This document shows positions 46,112-57,219 of a DNA stretch of 64,000 nucleotides, piece after piece. The stretch's first letter is position 1, and each line of letters begins with the position of its first letter. The stretch lies in the NCBI GenBank assembly GCA_023955635.1, contig JAMXHR010000002.1, forward strand, positions 558,001 through 622,000, in the 5' to 3' direction. The notes under the pieces were generated by a model. It did no database searches, was not told the origin of the DNA, and was given only the letters and a program-made list of their open reading frames with translations. The position numbers and the translations under genes were made by a program. Source of the stretch: Methanosarcina sp. ERenArc_MAG2 (GTDB lineage: Archaea > Halobacteriota > Methanosarcinia > Methanosarcinales > Methanosarcinaceae).

Positions 46112-46492
46112 TTATATACTTTTCGGTTCTGTCAGGTTTACTGGCTCCAAAAAGCAGGGCTAAGAGTAAAATCAGGGCAGAATCTACCGTGGGTATTTCT
46201 GTTTCTCGTATTTTTAAAGATAACCCGAATAATATAGCCCACTCTACTTCCGACCAGCAGCAAAACCTTGACAGTGTCTGTTCTGTATACATTTTCTTAG
46301 CGCATTAATCCAGAAATTTATGTCCTTACTTGAAAACAGGTCAAATTGCCGCTCTCATTCAGTTAAACCCACAACTATTATATGTATCTAAATCTTACAG
46401 AGTGCCAGCAGTTAGTTTTGTATGTAACTATTTCTCAGACACCTTTTATTTCAGAATAAACCCCCGGCTTCATACAAATCGAGGATAAAGTT
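46112..46492. other. Intergenic region
   Basis: No supported gene; AT-rich with a TATA-like region belonging to marR. Confidence 0.4.
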
Positions 46493-46606
46493 ATGGAAAA
46501 CTCAAGAGAAATCTGCGGCCTGATCGCTTATATCTACTGGAGTCCCCTGGTATATATAGCAAAAGAACTCGAAGCTTACAGGAATGGAAGTTTCCAACAG
46601 ATTTGA
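46493..46606 (+). CDS. Possible small or truncated protein (37 residues)
   Basis: MENSREICGLIAYIYWSPLV and then YIAKELEAYRN, with a good GAGGAT ribosome-binding site before the ATG. It could be the start of a truncated helical protein, for example a MarR-type regulator. Low confidence. Confidence 0.3.
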   Translation: MENSREICGLIAYIYWSPLVYIAKELEAYRNGSFQQI

Positions 46607-46790
46607 ATGAAGTCAGAGTGTGAGAAAAGAAGTGCAAGAAATCGATTTCTCTATACCCTTTATCTTTTTCTTGTCTTTATTCCCCGCATGGAATAATATT
46701 TAGAATCATTGTTTCAAAAGCAGTTTGAACCTGAACTACATACTTTTTCTATCACACAAATTGGGGTGACATAAAATTAATTGCAGCGAA

Positions 46791-46937
46791 TTGAAAGATG
46801 GTCAGGTTCTTACTTGTGAAGGATGCGGATTCGAGCTAAAGGTAGTAAACGAGTGTGGAGATTCCTGCTGTGCTACGGATACTTGCTGTACAGGCAACAT
46901 AACGTGTTGCGGAGAACCAATGAAATTAAAACGATAA
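46791..46937 (+). CDS. Cysteine-rich zinc-ribbon-like small protein
   Basis: The frame reads NCSELKDGQVLTCEGCGFEL, KVVNECGDSCC, CCTGNITCCGEPMKLKR, with ten or more cysteines in pairs, like a small metal-binding/rubredoxin-type or metallothionein-like protein. The codons upstream (to TGA at 46767-46769) are also open but lack an ATG; a TTG at 46791 is in frame, and an indel near 46775 may have removed the true ATG. Metal binding is inferred. Confidence 0.5.
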   Translation: MKDGQVLTCEGCGFELKVVNECGDSCCATDTCCTGNITCCGEPMKLKR

Positions 46938-47073
46938 GTTACTAAAACGATAAATCACGTAAATTAACGAATATATAAAAAATATTTTAAAGAAGAGACT
47001 GAAAAAAAGAGCTTAATTAGGGTTTTTTCTGGAATATGGAATCTCCAAGCTTATTTTTATTATTTTTTTCTTT

Positions 47074-48000
47074 TTAACTCTCGTACCTATAATTTTCCCT
47101 GATCTCCGATTCTTTGAGGACCTTAATCCCCAGTTTTTCAAGGACTTCGGAAATTCTGTTCCGATCTTCGCTTTTCATGGATTTCCGGTCAAAATAGGCA
47201 AAATCGGCCTTTGATTTCTCAACAGCCTGCCTGACCAGAGTCTCGTCCACGAATTCCAGCTGGTATTTGGGAAAATTGTGCCCGAAAGAGATCCCAGTTT
47301 CAAGCAGAAGTCCTGTCTGGCGCATGGCATAATGTCCTCCTCCAAAACCAAGAGCAACAGGCACTTTTTCAAGGGAGACTGCAAGGATGGCTTTTGCAGC
47401 AACCTCACCTGCTTCCTCATCCTTCCATTGTATTTCAGTGCTTCCTATTTCGGCATAAAGGGACGGGACTGAAAGTTCTGTAGGGCCGTGATGGGTTACT
47501 TCGAGGGTAACATCGTACTTCAGATTTTTTTGATCAACCAGAAGCTTCATTTCTGTCAGAATGGACTTCATTGCAGCAGGAGAAGAAACTGCAAGTGATC
47601 TCGGGCAGCCTCCAAGCCGTGCCTCTCCCGAAGGGTTTCCTGTGCAGTGCACGGTGAGGGAATTTATTTCTTCCTTACTTCTATGCTTGGATGCGAAAAT
47701 TATAAGGGAAACTGGCAGCCCTGCGGCTTCAAGTTTCTTATCCAGCCCATCCTGGAAGACATGTATCTCTTCAATTTCGACAAGCCTGAATTTCCCGTCC
47801 GCTGATTCGCGAGCTGTAGAAAATCCGGAGTTGTCTGGAAGTTTAAGAAGTTCCCATTCCCGAAGGCTCAAAAGGTGGGTTTTAATGTTCTGGCTGGCAA
47901 GGTCTGGGGCAGAACATATGATCGTTATTTTCGGATCACTTTTTTCGGGACTTTTTCCTTCCTTAGTGCTTAAGTTTTTTGGATTGCTTTCATCGTTCAT
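47074..48000 (-). CDS. dtdA: D-aminoacyl-tRNA deacylase (archaeal DtdA)
   Basis: A 308-residue archaeal/plant-type (GEK1-like) deacylase that removes D-amino acids from tRNA. Characteristic blocks are KITIICSAPDLASQNIKTHL, VHCTGNPSGEARLGG, EVTHHGPTELSVPS, and GFGGGHYAMRQTGLLLE, with conserved His residues for zinc. The upstream in-frame ATG at 48102 would add 34 unlikely residues; the ATG at 48000 gives the family start MNDESNPK. The gene is intact. Confidence 0.9.
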   Translation of the reverse strand: MNDESNPKNLSTKEGKSPEKSDPKITIICSAPDLASQNIKTHLLSLREWELLKLPDNSGFSTARESADGKFRLVEIEEIHVFQDGLDKKLEAAGLPVSLIIFASKHRSKEEINSLTVHCTGNPSGEARLGGCPRSLAVSSPAAMKSILTEMKLLVDQKNLKYDVTLEVTHHGPTELSVPSLYAEIGSTEIQWKDEEAGEVAAKAILAVSLEKVPVALGFGGGHYAMRQTGLLLETGISFGHNFPKYQLEFVDETLVRQAVEKSKADFAYFDRKSMKSEDRNRISEVLEKLGIKVLKESEIRENYRYES

Positions 48001-48377
48001 TTTGATCAATCCGGGTTTTATTACTTTTGTCCTATAGATTCCGTTAAAATAGATAAAGCCGACCCAAAATGTTGTCTTCTGGTTTGCAAAATTACATAAC
48101 AACTTAAGGATTTAATTAAAAAGTTAAATTCCGAAGCGGAGCAGATAACTGGATAACTGAGCCGGAATAGATAATTGGACCGAAATTTTAGACACCTATT
48201 CCTTAAAAGCAGATTGGAGAGTACTTCTGAAAAGCTTCAACGTATGAAGTTTTTTAAAAAATCTTACAAACGCGTGAGGAAAATTATTTGTGCAGGTTCC
48301 TCCCCTGGGGGCGGGAACCATGCATTTTTTCCGGTGGAAAAAAGAAAAAAGGTTTTATTAAAGTGCTGGAATTTGTA

Positions 48378-49897
48378 TCAGCCAATGTGGAAATAAGCGT
48401 CTACAAGTTTCCTGATTTCTTCGTTCTTGCCGTAGAGCCTCTCACTGAGCTGATAGTCGTCAAGGGCCTCGAGGTCTTTTGTGGTATCGTTAATCATACC
48501 TTCGGTAAAGACATCGTACTCCATGAAAATGTCCTTCTGTTTCTTCAGGGCCTGGGCGGACTCGTAACAGGAAGCAGGAAGGTGCTCGAGCTCGGCAAGC
48601 CTGTCTTTATGTTCGTCCTTGAAGATGTTCACGTTGATGTAAAGGTTCTTTGCAACCTCAAGGGCATTTTCCATCTCAAACCCGTGGCGAATACCTACAG
48701 CGAAGGCTGCAAAGAGGAGATAAAGGTCAGCTGAAGGGTCTGCAGCACGGAATTCAAAGGTTGATTTGTAACTGTGGTTCCTGAGCTCCTCGTTGTAGTT
48801 CGGGTTGGCGATAGTCACCATCTTGCTGGATCCTTCGGAGAACCAGCCAAGGGGCACGCGGATAAGGGCAGAGCGGTTCCTGTCTCCCCAGCAGATGTTG
48901 GTAGGAGCTTCCTGGTGAGGAACAAGGCGCAGGTAGGATGTGGGAATTCTGTTTCCAAAGGCAGTGATTCCTGCTGCGATGTCAAGAATGCCAGCCATTG
49001 CACGCTTTGCAACATCGCTAACATCACCATTCTCGACCATAACGCTCTTTCCGTCCTTCAGGAGCTTCATATGGACGTGCAACCCACTTCCGGCTTTCCC
49101 GACAGTGATCTTCGGGGCAAAACTGACCCTTACACCATACTGCTCGGCAAGCATCCTGAGCATCCATTTTGCAATAAGCAGACGGTCGGCACTGTTTTCA
49201 AGTGTGTCAGTCTCGAATTCGATTTCGTTCTGCTCGTAGTAGTAATTGTCATCGGTGAAATTCCCTACTTCAGAGTGACCGTACTTTATTTTTCCGCCAG
49301 CTTCGGAGATGTATAACATTGCTTCCTTCCTGAGCTGGTCGAATTTGGTGAAGGGATTAGATTCGTGGTATCCTCTCTGGTCAACGGCCGGGAAATTCAT
49401 GTTGACTTCATCTTTGTCGGCAATGATGTAATATTCGAGTTCGCCCATTGCCTGAAGTTCATAGCCTGTCTTCTCGGTCAGGGTCTGGCCAGCCTTCTTC
49501 ATGACGGTTTCAGAAGCGCTTTTGAGGGGGTTCCTTCCTTGTCGAAATAGGAACAAAGAATGTCCAGAGTGGGGATTTCTTCAAAAGGATTTAAAAAGGC
49601 AGTCCTGTATTTAGGCATGACATAGAGGTCGCTTGAGTCTGCCTCAATGTATGAAAAAAGACTTGATCCGTCCACTCTCTCCCCAGCTGAAAGTAAGTTG
49701 TCAAGGTGCTCTTCGTCTCTAATAACGAAGGCGAGGGCTTTAAGTCTCCCATCCCCGCCAACATAGCGGAAAGTCAGCATTTTAATGCCGTTTTCCTTGA
49801 CAAACTTTATAATGTCTTCTTTGGTGAATTCGCTTGCTGGTTTATTGAGGTACTGTACCAGTTTGTTCGGATTCAGTTCTACAGATGATGTTTTCAT
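48378..49897 (-). CDS. glnA: Glutamine synthetase-family enzyme, one frameshift
   Basis: About 506 residues after repair, forming glutamine from glutamate, ammonia and ATP (or a related gamma-glutamyl ligation). N-terminal beta-grasp block RYVGGDGRLKALAFV and GERVDGSSLFSYIEADSSDL; catalytic blocks ELQAMGELEYYI, GSGLHVHMKLLKDGK, and CWGDRNRSALIRVPLG. The break is near 49527 in a C5 run (a sixth C gives GTPLKSASETVMKK). The ATG at 49897 has GAAGGG upstream. It is longer than the 440-470 residues of typical type I enzymes, and the region around the usual adenylylation loop is not typical, so it may be the second, GlnA2-like paralog. Stop at 48378. Confidence 0.85.
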
Positions 49898-50307
49898 TAT
49901 TATCCCTTCTTTTTTAATTCGAATATCCAAGTATCAAAGCCTTATTTTAATACTGAATTCTTTTAGGCTTATTCGTTGCCACATTAACCATAATTTTATG
50001 AATTCTTGCGTGATAGGAAGAAGATAACTGACTGCTGTCTATATAAAGTTTTTCTTTTTTTAATTTTTAGAAAAAAATATTATAAACTAAAGGGCAGCAC
50101 AGCTTTATTTCGCATCGTTTTGCATAATTATATTTTTTTCATTAAATGGAGATGTCAAGTTAAGGGTTTTGCCTAATAAATATATTGAACGAATACAATA
50201 TAGTCATTGAGTAAAATTAGTTCTCAGATTGATAGAAGCAGCCAGAGATTTCTATTTGTTTCTTATTTCGATCTATTTTTATTCGTCAGGGAGGATGGAG
50301 GAAAAAT
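49898..50307. other. Divergent promoter region glnA / fpaA
   Basis: Both genes read away from this 410-base region. CTATATAAAGTTTTT (50039-50053) and AATAAATATATT (50176-50187) are TATA-like elements; the second suits fpaA. No operator palindrome was recognised. Confidence 0.45.
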
Positions 50308-51489
50308 ATGGAGATTTACAATATTCCTGAAATTGCCAAACATATTTACTGGGTTGGTGTAAAAGATTGGAACCGCAGAATGTTTGATGCTTTGATTCCG
50401 CTGCCTCAGGGGACAAGCTATAACGCTTACCTTGTGAAAGGAGAAGAGAAAACAGCCCTTATTGATACCGTGAATCCTGGTTTTGAAAAAGAATTCGAAG
50501 AGAAAATAAACCTGGTTTCCAGCCTGGAAAAGCTGGATTATCTTATTATGAACCATGCCGAGCCCGATCACTCCAGTGCAATTCGTTATATCATGGATAG
50601 GGCTCCTGACTCGGTGCTTGTTACAACGGAAAGGGGCGTGAAAATGGCAAGTCTTTACCACGAGCTGCCTGAAGCCCGGATTAAAATTGTTGCTGATGGA
50701 GATAGCCTCGAGCTGGGGGGAAAAACCCTTCGTTTCATAGAAGCGCCCTGGCTCCACTGGCCTGAAACCATGTTCACATATCTGCCTGAAGACAAAGTTC
50801 TTTTCCCATGTGACTTTTTCGGAGCTCATACTGCTCAGGGAGTCTACGATGAAGATATTGAAGACCTTATTCCTCTGGCAAAACGCTACTATGGGGAAAT
50901 CATGATGCCTTTTGGGAAAATGGGGGCAAAAGCTCTTGAAAAAATAAAGGACCTTGAGATCAAGATCATTGCCCCCAGTCATGGACCTATCTACACAAAC
51001 CCACAGCGTATACTTGAACCCTATGCAAAGTGGACTGCAGGAGAGACCGAAAATAAAGCCCTTATCGTCTATGTTAGTATGTGGGGTTCCACAGCAGAGA
51101 TGATAAGGACAATTGCAGAAACCTTACTAAAAGAAGGTATAAATGTTAGAATTTATGACCTTGCAGTCTCTGACATAGGAGACGTTGCAAGGGAAATGGT
51201 CGATTCGCGTGCTATTATCCTTGGAGCTCCGACCGTCCTTGGAGGCATGCACCCTCTTGCCCTTTACGGCACTTACCTGATAAAAGCTCTCAACCCGCCT
51301 GCAAAGTACGGGGTTGTACTGGGGTCCTTTGGCTGGGGCGGAGGCGCACTTAAACAGGCAGGGGAAATTCTGGTACCTTCGAAAATGGAGATTGTGGGAA
51401 CCCTTCAGGTGAAAGGCAGAGCCAGGGAAGAAGACTTAACAAAGGTTAAGGAAATAGGCCTGGAGCTTGCTCAAAAAATGAAATCATAA
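50308..51489 (+). CDS. fpaA: FprA-type flavodiiron protein (F420H2 oxidase)
   Basis: A 393-residue A-type flavoprotein. The beta-lactamase-like domain (residues 1-250) carries the diiron ligands in NHAEPDHSSA (about 81-90), ending with CDFFGAHT and APSHGPIY; the flavodoxin domain (about 255-393) starts KALIVYVSMWGSTAEM (FMN loop). In methanogens these enzymes reduce O2 to water with F420H2. Ribosome-binding site GGAGGAA, then ATG. The gene is complete; its TAA (51487-51489) lies in the target duplication of an insertion sequence. It belongs functionally with cydAB and the flavoprotein at 37.9 kb. Confidence 0.92.
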   Translation: MEIYNIPEIAKHIYWVGVKDWNRRMFDALIPLPQGTSYNAYLVKGEEKTALIDTVNPGFEKEFEEKINLVSSLEKLDYLIMNHAEPDHSSAIRYIMDRAPDSVLVTTERGVKMASLYHELPEARIKIVADGDSLELGGKTLRFIEAPWLHWPETMFTYLPEDKVLFPCDFFGAHTAQGVYDEDIEDLIPLAKRYYGEIMMPFGKMGAKALEKIKDLEIKIIAPSHGPIYTNPQRILEPYAKWTAGETENKALIVYVSMWGSTAEMIRTIAETLLKEGINVRIYDLAVSDIGDVAREMVDSRAIILGAPTVLGGMHPLALYGTYLIKALNPPAKYGVVLGSFGWGGGALKQAGEILVPSKMEIVGTLQVKGRAREEDLTKVKEIGLELAQKMKS

Positions 51490-51490
51490 C

Positions 51491-52629
51491 TAGGAGTTAC
51501 GCAGTTGGCTCTTGACATATCGTTTTTAACAACTTCCCATCCATACGAATTAATTTAATGTGTATATTGGGTTATTTAAATATGCTGTCACTGCCCCTCT
51601 CCGAATTTTCATCGTACTTTCGAACCAGGATATCCCCGTTTTGATTCTTTGTAACTCCAGTCTAAGGAACGCTCTTAATGAGAACATTATATGTGCTCTT
51701 TGTGACTCTTCCTTTCTTGCCTGACATTTTTCGACCCCACAGAACTGCTTTATTCCTCTGTGGTATTCCTCAATTTTCCATGACTTCTTTGCCAACTCTT
51801 CACGTTTTGATTCATCCATATCCTGTACATCTGTAACCCAGTGTTGCGTGTCTCCATCTTTTGAAACTATCCTAAACACCTTTACAAATCCATATGCTTT
51901 GAGATGAACCACAAGTCCTTTTGGAGGAATCTCTACTGTTTCAAGTGGCACATTTCCCTTCTTATCAGGATTTACCAAACGATTTTTCTTTAACCTTGTA
52001 AGGAAATGCCATTCTTTCTTCTTTATTGCTTTAAGGTTTTTCACACTTGCGTACCATGTATCAAACAAAACAAATTCGGGATTAAAACCACGTTCTTCGG
52101 CTTTGTCAAGCATATCGCGGAAATGGTCATTCTTTGTTTTGTCGTCTTCATCAATGTTATAAATTCGAAAATCGATAGGTATAACAGTTGTACCGTCTGT
52201 CCAAACTAAGGTGACCAAACCTATCCCCTTTACAGCACGATGATGTTTTCCACTCCACATACGACGAACAAAAGCCATTTCTTTTGCGTATGGTTTATCT
52301 AATGTTGAATCGTCAATAATTAGAAAGCCTTCTTCAGGCTTAACATGACTTTTTACTTCTTCCCATAATGCTTCTGTGTCTGGAGGTTGCCTTTGAAGGC
52401 AACGAGTGAAAGCATCGTGAGAAGGAGCATTAGCTACGATTGGATAACATCTAGCAGCTTCAGTACAGCTGAAAACGTTAGATGCCGCAATGAGAAAATT
52501 AATGAAATCAATGTCAATACACTTAGGTGGGTTTATATCCATAACTCCGTACGTTTTTGGGGAACTATGGAGATATTAGTATATTTTAAATGATATTACT
52601 TTTTCGGCATTTCAAATGCGTAAGTCCTA
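51491..52629 (-). mobile_element. IS701-like insertion sequence
   Basis: 1,139 bp. Ends TAGGAGTTACGCAGTTG and, complemented, TAGGACTTACGCATTTG are inverted repeats. ATAAC is found immediately outside both ends (51486-51490 and 52630-52634), a 5-bp target duplication containing the fpaA stop TAA. Confidence 0.8.
51550..52542 (-). CDS. IS701/IS4-like DDE transposase
   Basis: A 330-residue transposase: FLIIDDSTLDKPYAKEM (first D), the second D in FVLFDTWYASVKNLKAIKKK, and the E in SWKIEEYHRGIKQFCGVEK, the Y-x2-R/K-E signature of IS4-type transposases. Intact. The element inserted at the fpaA stop codon. Confidence 0.87.
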   Translation of the reverse strand: MDINPPKCIDIDFINFLIAASNVFSCTEAARCYPIVANAPSHDAFTRCLQRQPPDTEALWEEVKSHVKPEEGFLIIDDSTLDKPYAKEMAFVRRMWSGKHHRAVKGIGLVTLVWTDGTTVIPIDFRIYNIDEDDKTKNDHFRDMLDKAEERGFNPEFVLFDTWYASVKNLKAIKKKEWHFLTRLKKNRLVNPDKKGNVPLETVEIPPKGLVVHLKAYGFVKVFRIVSKDGDTQHWVTDVQDMDESKREELAKKSWKIEEYHRGIKQFCGVEKCQARKEESQRAHIMFSLRAFLRLELQRIKTGISWFESTMKIRRGAVTAYLNNPIYTLN

Positions 52630-52719
52630 ATAACCTAAAAAATCTCTGCCTGAAGATTCATGCCTGAAAGACCTTTTAAGCATGCACTCAGGCTATTTCA
52701 GTCCGGTAATATATTGCAG

Positions 52720-53572
52720 TTAATCTGGCCGAGAGACCTTACATAACCTTTTCAGCAGCATGTGTAAATATCCATAAAGGGAAATCCCTAAAAACGCTCC
52801 CCATAAAGGCATGAGGCTTTCAACTCCTGCCCATCCTTTTAGGGTTGCAAATAAAACTGCACTCAACAAAGCTGTCAGTTGAGCTGCATGGATCCGAAGC
52901 GGGTCTAAAGGAATTCCTGTAAGGTCCCCTCTTGATTTTATTTTCCGGGAACTGAGAAGCTGTGGAATAAATAGGAGAGTTGCCGCAAGCATGAATAACC
53001 CTAAATGTGTATTCATCAAAATGCTTTCTTTTCCTGCAGTCCTCACAAAAACAAACAATGAAATTAAAAATGCGATGCCCCCAAAAATGCGGTTGCACCG
53101 ATTGGGTTCCGGAAGGAAAGAGTCCAGGAAAAATGCAAGTGCTGTAAATAAGCCGAAAAGCCATTCTACCTTAAATGAAATCCAGGTTGAAAGCAGAAGT
53201 ATCACAAGAGAATCAGAAGTTTTTGCAGCCAGGCCCGTACTTCTGTTTATTATACGGATAAGCAGGAGTTCCAGAAAAAGGGCTAGCATGAAAGGGGAAG
53301 GAAAAAGCAGGAACCCTGCACAACCCAAAAAGCCGCAACAAAAGCTGAGAGCTCATTGTCAGTATCCAGCTCCCTTGCAAATGCCCAGGCAAGAAATACC
53401 GATACTCCTGCCCTTAAGCCAGAATCCGAAGCCGAAGAAATCTCTTCCCCAGGAAAAGTTGAAGGCCTGTGGTTCCCAGGAGAAAAAGGAGGGTAATTAT
53501 TACAATCGCCCTGTTTGTGGGATAAGCAAGGTTTATGGAGCGAGCAACTGAGCTTAACCTTTCAATCTTCAT
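52720..53572 (-). CDS. Polytopic membrane protein, two frameshifts
   Basis: About 284 residues after repair, seven to eight helices. ATG at 53572 (MKIERLSSVARSINLAYPTN), helix AIVIITLLFLLGTTGLQL; the break near 53456 (one G missing in the GGGG run) restores ISSASDSGLRAGVSVFLAWA; the second break is near 53305. The C-terminal part (FMLALFLELLLIRIINRSTG ... GWAGVESLMPLWGAFLGIS) is hydrophobic. No family recognised; it resembles undecorated membrane proteins of Methanosarcina. Confidence 0.55.
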
Positions 53573-53860
53573 TTTTATCTCTGATGGCTTAAGATGTTTA
53601 ATTTTTATGTTGTTTTGTTTTTAACAGAAAAAGAAACACAATTTCTTATGGTATAGAATGTTTGAAATTAAAAATGATTTAGGGAACTGAGTATTATTAC
53701 GGAGAACAAATCATTCTATGAATGAATTTCTTTGAGAACCGGGTGAATAAGAGTTTTATCATAGTCATTTCATGAAACAGCCTTTTAATAGGCATTAACG
53801 CCCATATTTATGTTTATCTCTATATTCCTGAATTTCAAGTTTAAGATGCAGGAGTTTCTT
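53573..53860. other. Intergenic region
   Basis: 288 AT-rich bases, no gene. TATATTCCTG near 53821 may hold the TATA box of the permease gene. Confidence 0.35.
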
Positions 53861-55144
53861 ATGGAAGGGAGGTCGAACTAAAAAAAGAACTGAATTTACT
53901 TGAAATTACTCTGGTAGGAATTGGCAACATTCTGGGAGCCGGAATTTACGTCTTGATAGGAAAAGCTGCGGGGCTTGCAGGCAATATGGTCTGGTTTTCC
54001 TTTCTGTTTGCAGGAGCTACTGCTGCTCTTTCGGCCCTGAGTTACATGGAACTCTCTTCCATGTATCCAAGGGCAGGAGCTGAATATGAATTTGTAAAAA
54101 GAGCGTTTGGAGAGCGCGTGGGTCTATTTGTGGGGCTGCTCGTCATTGGGGTTGTGGTAATAACCAGCTCTGCGGTCGCCCTTGGTTTCGGGAGGTATTT
54201 CAGTACTATTTTCGGAGGTGGAAATCTAGTAGGAGCGGTGAGCCTGTTTTTTGTCCTTAGCTTTATCATGGTTTATGGAATAAAGGAATCTGCAAGGCTG
54301 GCTATTTTCATAACTCTGATAGAACTTCTGGGACTTTTAATTATTATTTACGTGGGACTCCCTTACCTTGGTACGGTAAATTATTTTGAGGCGCCGGAAC
54401 TGGCAGGGATATTCGAGGCTTCGACGTTGATTTTTTTGCATTTCTCGGTTTTGAAGACATTGTAAGGCTGTCGCAGGAGACACAGAATGCAGAGAAAACG
54501 ACTCCTAAAGCCCTGCTTATTGCCATATTCTTTACTGTTTTCCTTTATATCTGTGTGGCAGTAACAGCCGTAAGCGTGCTTGATTTTCGGGTTCTCGGCC
54601 TTTCAATTGTCCCGCTTGCGGATGTTGCGGCTGTCGAGCTTGGGAACGGTGCTTTTGTCCTTCTGTCCTGGATCGCCCTTTTTTCCACAATGAACACGGT
54701 ACTTGTAGTTATGCTTGGGGGTCAAGGATTGTTTACGGCATGGCATATGCGGGTTCGCTTCCAAAAAGCCTCTCAAGGGTACACCGCCGCTACCAGACTC
54801 CATGGGTTGCAATTTTCGGAGTTGCATGCCTTTCAATCCTGTTTGTCCTGCTTAGGGACATTACGACAGTAGCAAATATTGCTAATTTTATGATTTTTAT
54901 TGTCTTTTTTATGGTCAATCTCTCCCTTATAAAGCTCCGTTATGCCGACCCTACAAGAACGCGCCCTTTTAAAGTTCCTTTTAGTGTTGGCCGCCTGCCC
55001 CTGCTTCCGTCGCTTAGTGCCCTTTCTATTGTATTTCTCTTTTCCCGACTAAATGCGGAAGTCATAGCTTATGGGTTTGTTCTCATAGGGATCAGTGTGC
55101 TGATAGTGCTGCTCAAAACCCGAAAGAAAGGCCTGCCTGCTTAA
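53861..55144 (+). CDS. Amino-acid permease (APC family), three frameshifts
   Basis: About 428 residues, some twelve helices. The ATG at 53861 has an AGGAG site; after MEGR one base is missing near 53873, then ELNLLEITLVGIGNILGAGI, the APC signature helix 1 (GIGNILGAGIYVL), follows. Second break near 54437 (a T missing in TTTTT; FFAFLGFEDIVRLSQE restored). Third near 54720 (G missing; GGSRIVYGMAYAGSLPKSLS restored). The RVHRRYQTPWVAIFGV segment is typical of CAT-like cationic amino acid transporters. It precedes the decarboxylase gene, so it may import its substrate. Confidence 0.85.
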
Positions 55145-55656
55145 TTGTATAATTTTTCATTAAGTTCTGAAAATTGACCTGCTGTAAAAATGCTTAATAT
55201 GGATTCTTTATCCAAAATATTGTAAATTAAAGCTTTTATTGTCGATTAATCATTATAATATGTCTCGATTCTTTCTCAAGCCTATAATATTCTTTTTTAT
55301 AGGTAGAAATCGCCCATGCATATTTTGAGATCATCCACGATTTCTCGTTTGCGCTGTGTGCCTGTAAGGGATTTTACGTTCCTTAATAACTAAAAGAAGC
55401 TTATTGAAGCTTTTTTTGAGAATGCGACTATTTATTTTAAATATTTATTGATTTCAGTTAATTTGGCATCTTCATATTCACCAATAATTAGTTTTATATA
55501 CCTTAAATCCTATTTGAATCGCTTTATTTTACGGATTATCAAAATAATTCATTATGGATTCAATAATTGATACAACCGATTAGATACTAAAAATTATTAA
55601 TCAGAATTAGCATAAGTTTAATTACGGATCAGTTAAAATTTAACAAGGGAGTAGAT
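55145..55656. other. Intergenic region
   Basis: About 510 AT-rich bases between permease and decarboxylase genes. TTTTATATACC near 55493-55503 is a TATA candidate but is 155 bases from the start. No gene. Confidence 0.4.
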
Positions 55657-56828
55657 ATGAGAAAAGAGCATTATGAGTTTCCGCTGGAGGATTTCGTTGC
55701 AAGAGACGATTTTAACAGAATTAAAAAGTTCTCCCGGGATAAAGAAACACCATTTTTGATCGTTGATCTGCAGAAGATAGAGCAAAGTTACGAAAATCTG
55801 GTAGAGCACATGCCCTTTGCAAAAATTCACTATGCTGTAAAGGCTAACCCTATGGACGAGGTTGTGCTTGCCCTGAAAAACAAAGGCTCCAATTTTGATG
55901 TGGCAACGGTTTACGAACTTGATCAGCTGCTCGGGCTCGGGATAGAACCTGAAAGGATCAGTTACGGCAATACTATCAAAAAAGAAAAGGATATAGCTTA
56001 TGCATATCAAAAGGGAGTGAGGCTTTTTGTTACTGACTCTGAGAGTGATTTGAAGAAATTATCCAGAAGAGCTCCAGGTTCCAGAGTATTTTTCCGCATA
56101 CTCACTGAAAGTGACGGTGCTGACTGGCCTCTTTCAAAGAAATTCGGTTCGCACCCTGACCTTATATACAAGCTTATTCTGAAGGCCGAAAAACTGGGGC
56201 TTGAGCCTTATGGACTTTCTTTCCATGTTGGTTCTCAGCAGAGGGACATTGGCCAGTGGGACAATGCAATTTCCAAATGTAAATACCTCTTTGAGGCCGT
56301 GGCTGAAAAAGGCATCCATCTGAAGATGATCAACCTTGGTGGGGTTTTCCTGCAAAATATCAGGCGCAGGCTCATGACCTTGAGACATATTCTAGGGAAA
56401 TCCGTCGCTTTTTACATGAGGACTTCGGGGAAGAGCTGCCTGAAATTATAATAGAACCCGGGCGCTCTCTTGTAGCCGATGCAGGTATAATCGTAAGTGA
56501 AGTCGTAATGATCTCCAAGAAGGCCAGATTCAACCAGTACAAATGGGTCTATCTTGACATCGGCAAGTTCGGGGGCCTTATCGAGACCCTTGATGAATGC
56601 ATTAAATACCCTATATTCTGCGATAAAAAAGGTTGTGCCGAAGAAGTAATCCTTGCGGGTCCGACCTGCGACAGCATGGATATTCTTTACGAGCAATACA
56701 AATACGCCTTCCCCCACACAATGAGAGAAGGAAACCGCGTATATATCTTTACAACAGGCGCGTACACTCAAAGTTACAGTTCTGTGAGCTTTAACGGCTT
56801 CCCGCCGCTCAGGTCTTATCTTATTTGA
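55657..56828 (+). CDS. PLP-dependent ornithine/lysine decarboxylase (fold III), one frameshift
   Basis: About 390 residues, like eukaryotic-type ornithine decarboxylases. The PLP lysine is in HYAVKANPMDE (about 67), HVGSQQRD is the sheet loop, and the break near 56343 (one G missing in GGGG; NLGGGFPAKYQAQAH restored) precedes EPGRSLVADAG and the catalytic GPTCDSMD cysteine loop. The C-terminus ends SSVSFNGFPPLRSYLI. It makes putrescine or cadaverine for polyamines. GGGAG precedes the ATG. The upstream APC permease is suggestive of an amino-acid uptake and decarboxylation pair. Confidence 0.87.
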
Positions 56829-57011
56829 AAGGGCTGTTCTAGCCCATTTCTATATTTATTTTCCTGTTGTCTAGATTAATGCTTTTTCTTGATTACTTAT
56901 TTATATGTGTTATTATGGAGTTATAATTTTTTTGTTTTATTGAAATTTTTAATTGAGGCAAAAATACATGTTAGATCAGTAAATTTAATCAGAAACTATT
57001 TTTCAGACGGA

Positions 57012-57024
57012 TTATAATATATAT
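57012..57024 (+). promoter_or_regulatory. TATA box of ncRNA unit 1
   Basis: ATTATAATATATAT preceded by GACGG; the same place and bases (CGG then TTATRATATATAT) occur in all three units. Confidence 0.5.
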
Positions 57025-57044
57025 TTACAGGATACTCTAAGAGA

Positions 57045-57145
57045 ATGCAGGTTGAGAGTTTAGAGTGTTTCCTCTCAATCTAAAGGGGTTGGGATTATCG
57101 ATAGGGCCCCGCTAAATGGGAACAGGGCCCTTATCATCCATTCTT
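57045..57145 (+). ncRNA. Structured small RNA, unit 1
   Basis: Two stem-loops in order: GGTTGAGAG (57050-57058) with CTCTCAATC (57072-57080), then GATAGGGCCC (57100-57109) with GGGCCCTTATC (57125-57135). The first stem and loop (ending GTTTC) match units 2 and 3. The second stem differs in sequence but is in the same place and equally GC-rich, so structure rather than sequence is kept. No ORF. T-rich DNA follows. The start is estimated from the TATA box. Confidence 0.6.
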
Positions 57146-57219
57146 ATAAACTTTTCAGGCATCCTTAATTTTGCTCTATTTCTTTACTCTGCTTACGCTG
57201 ATACAGAGTTTTTTGTGTT

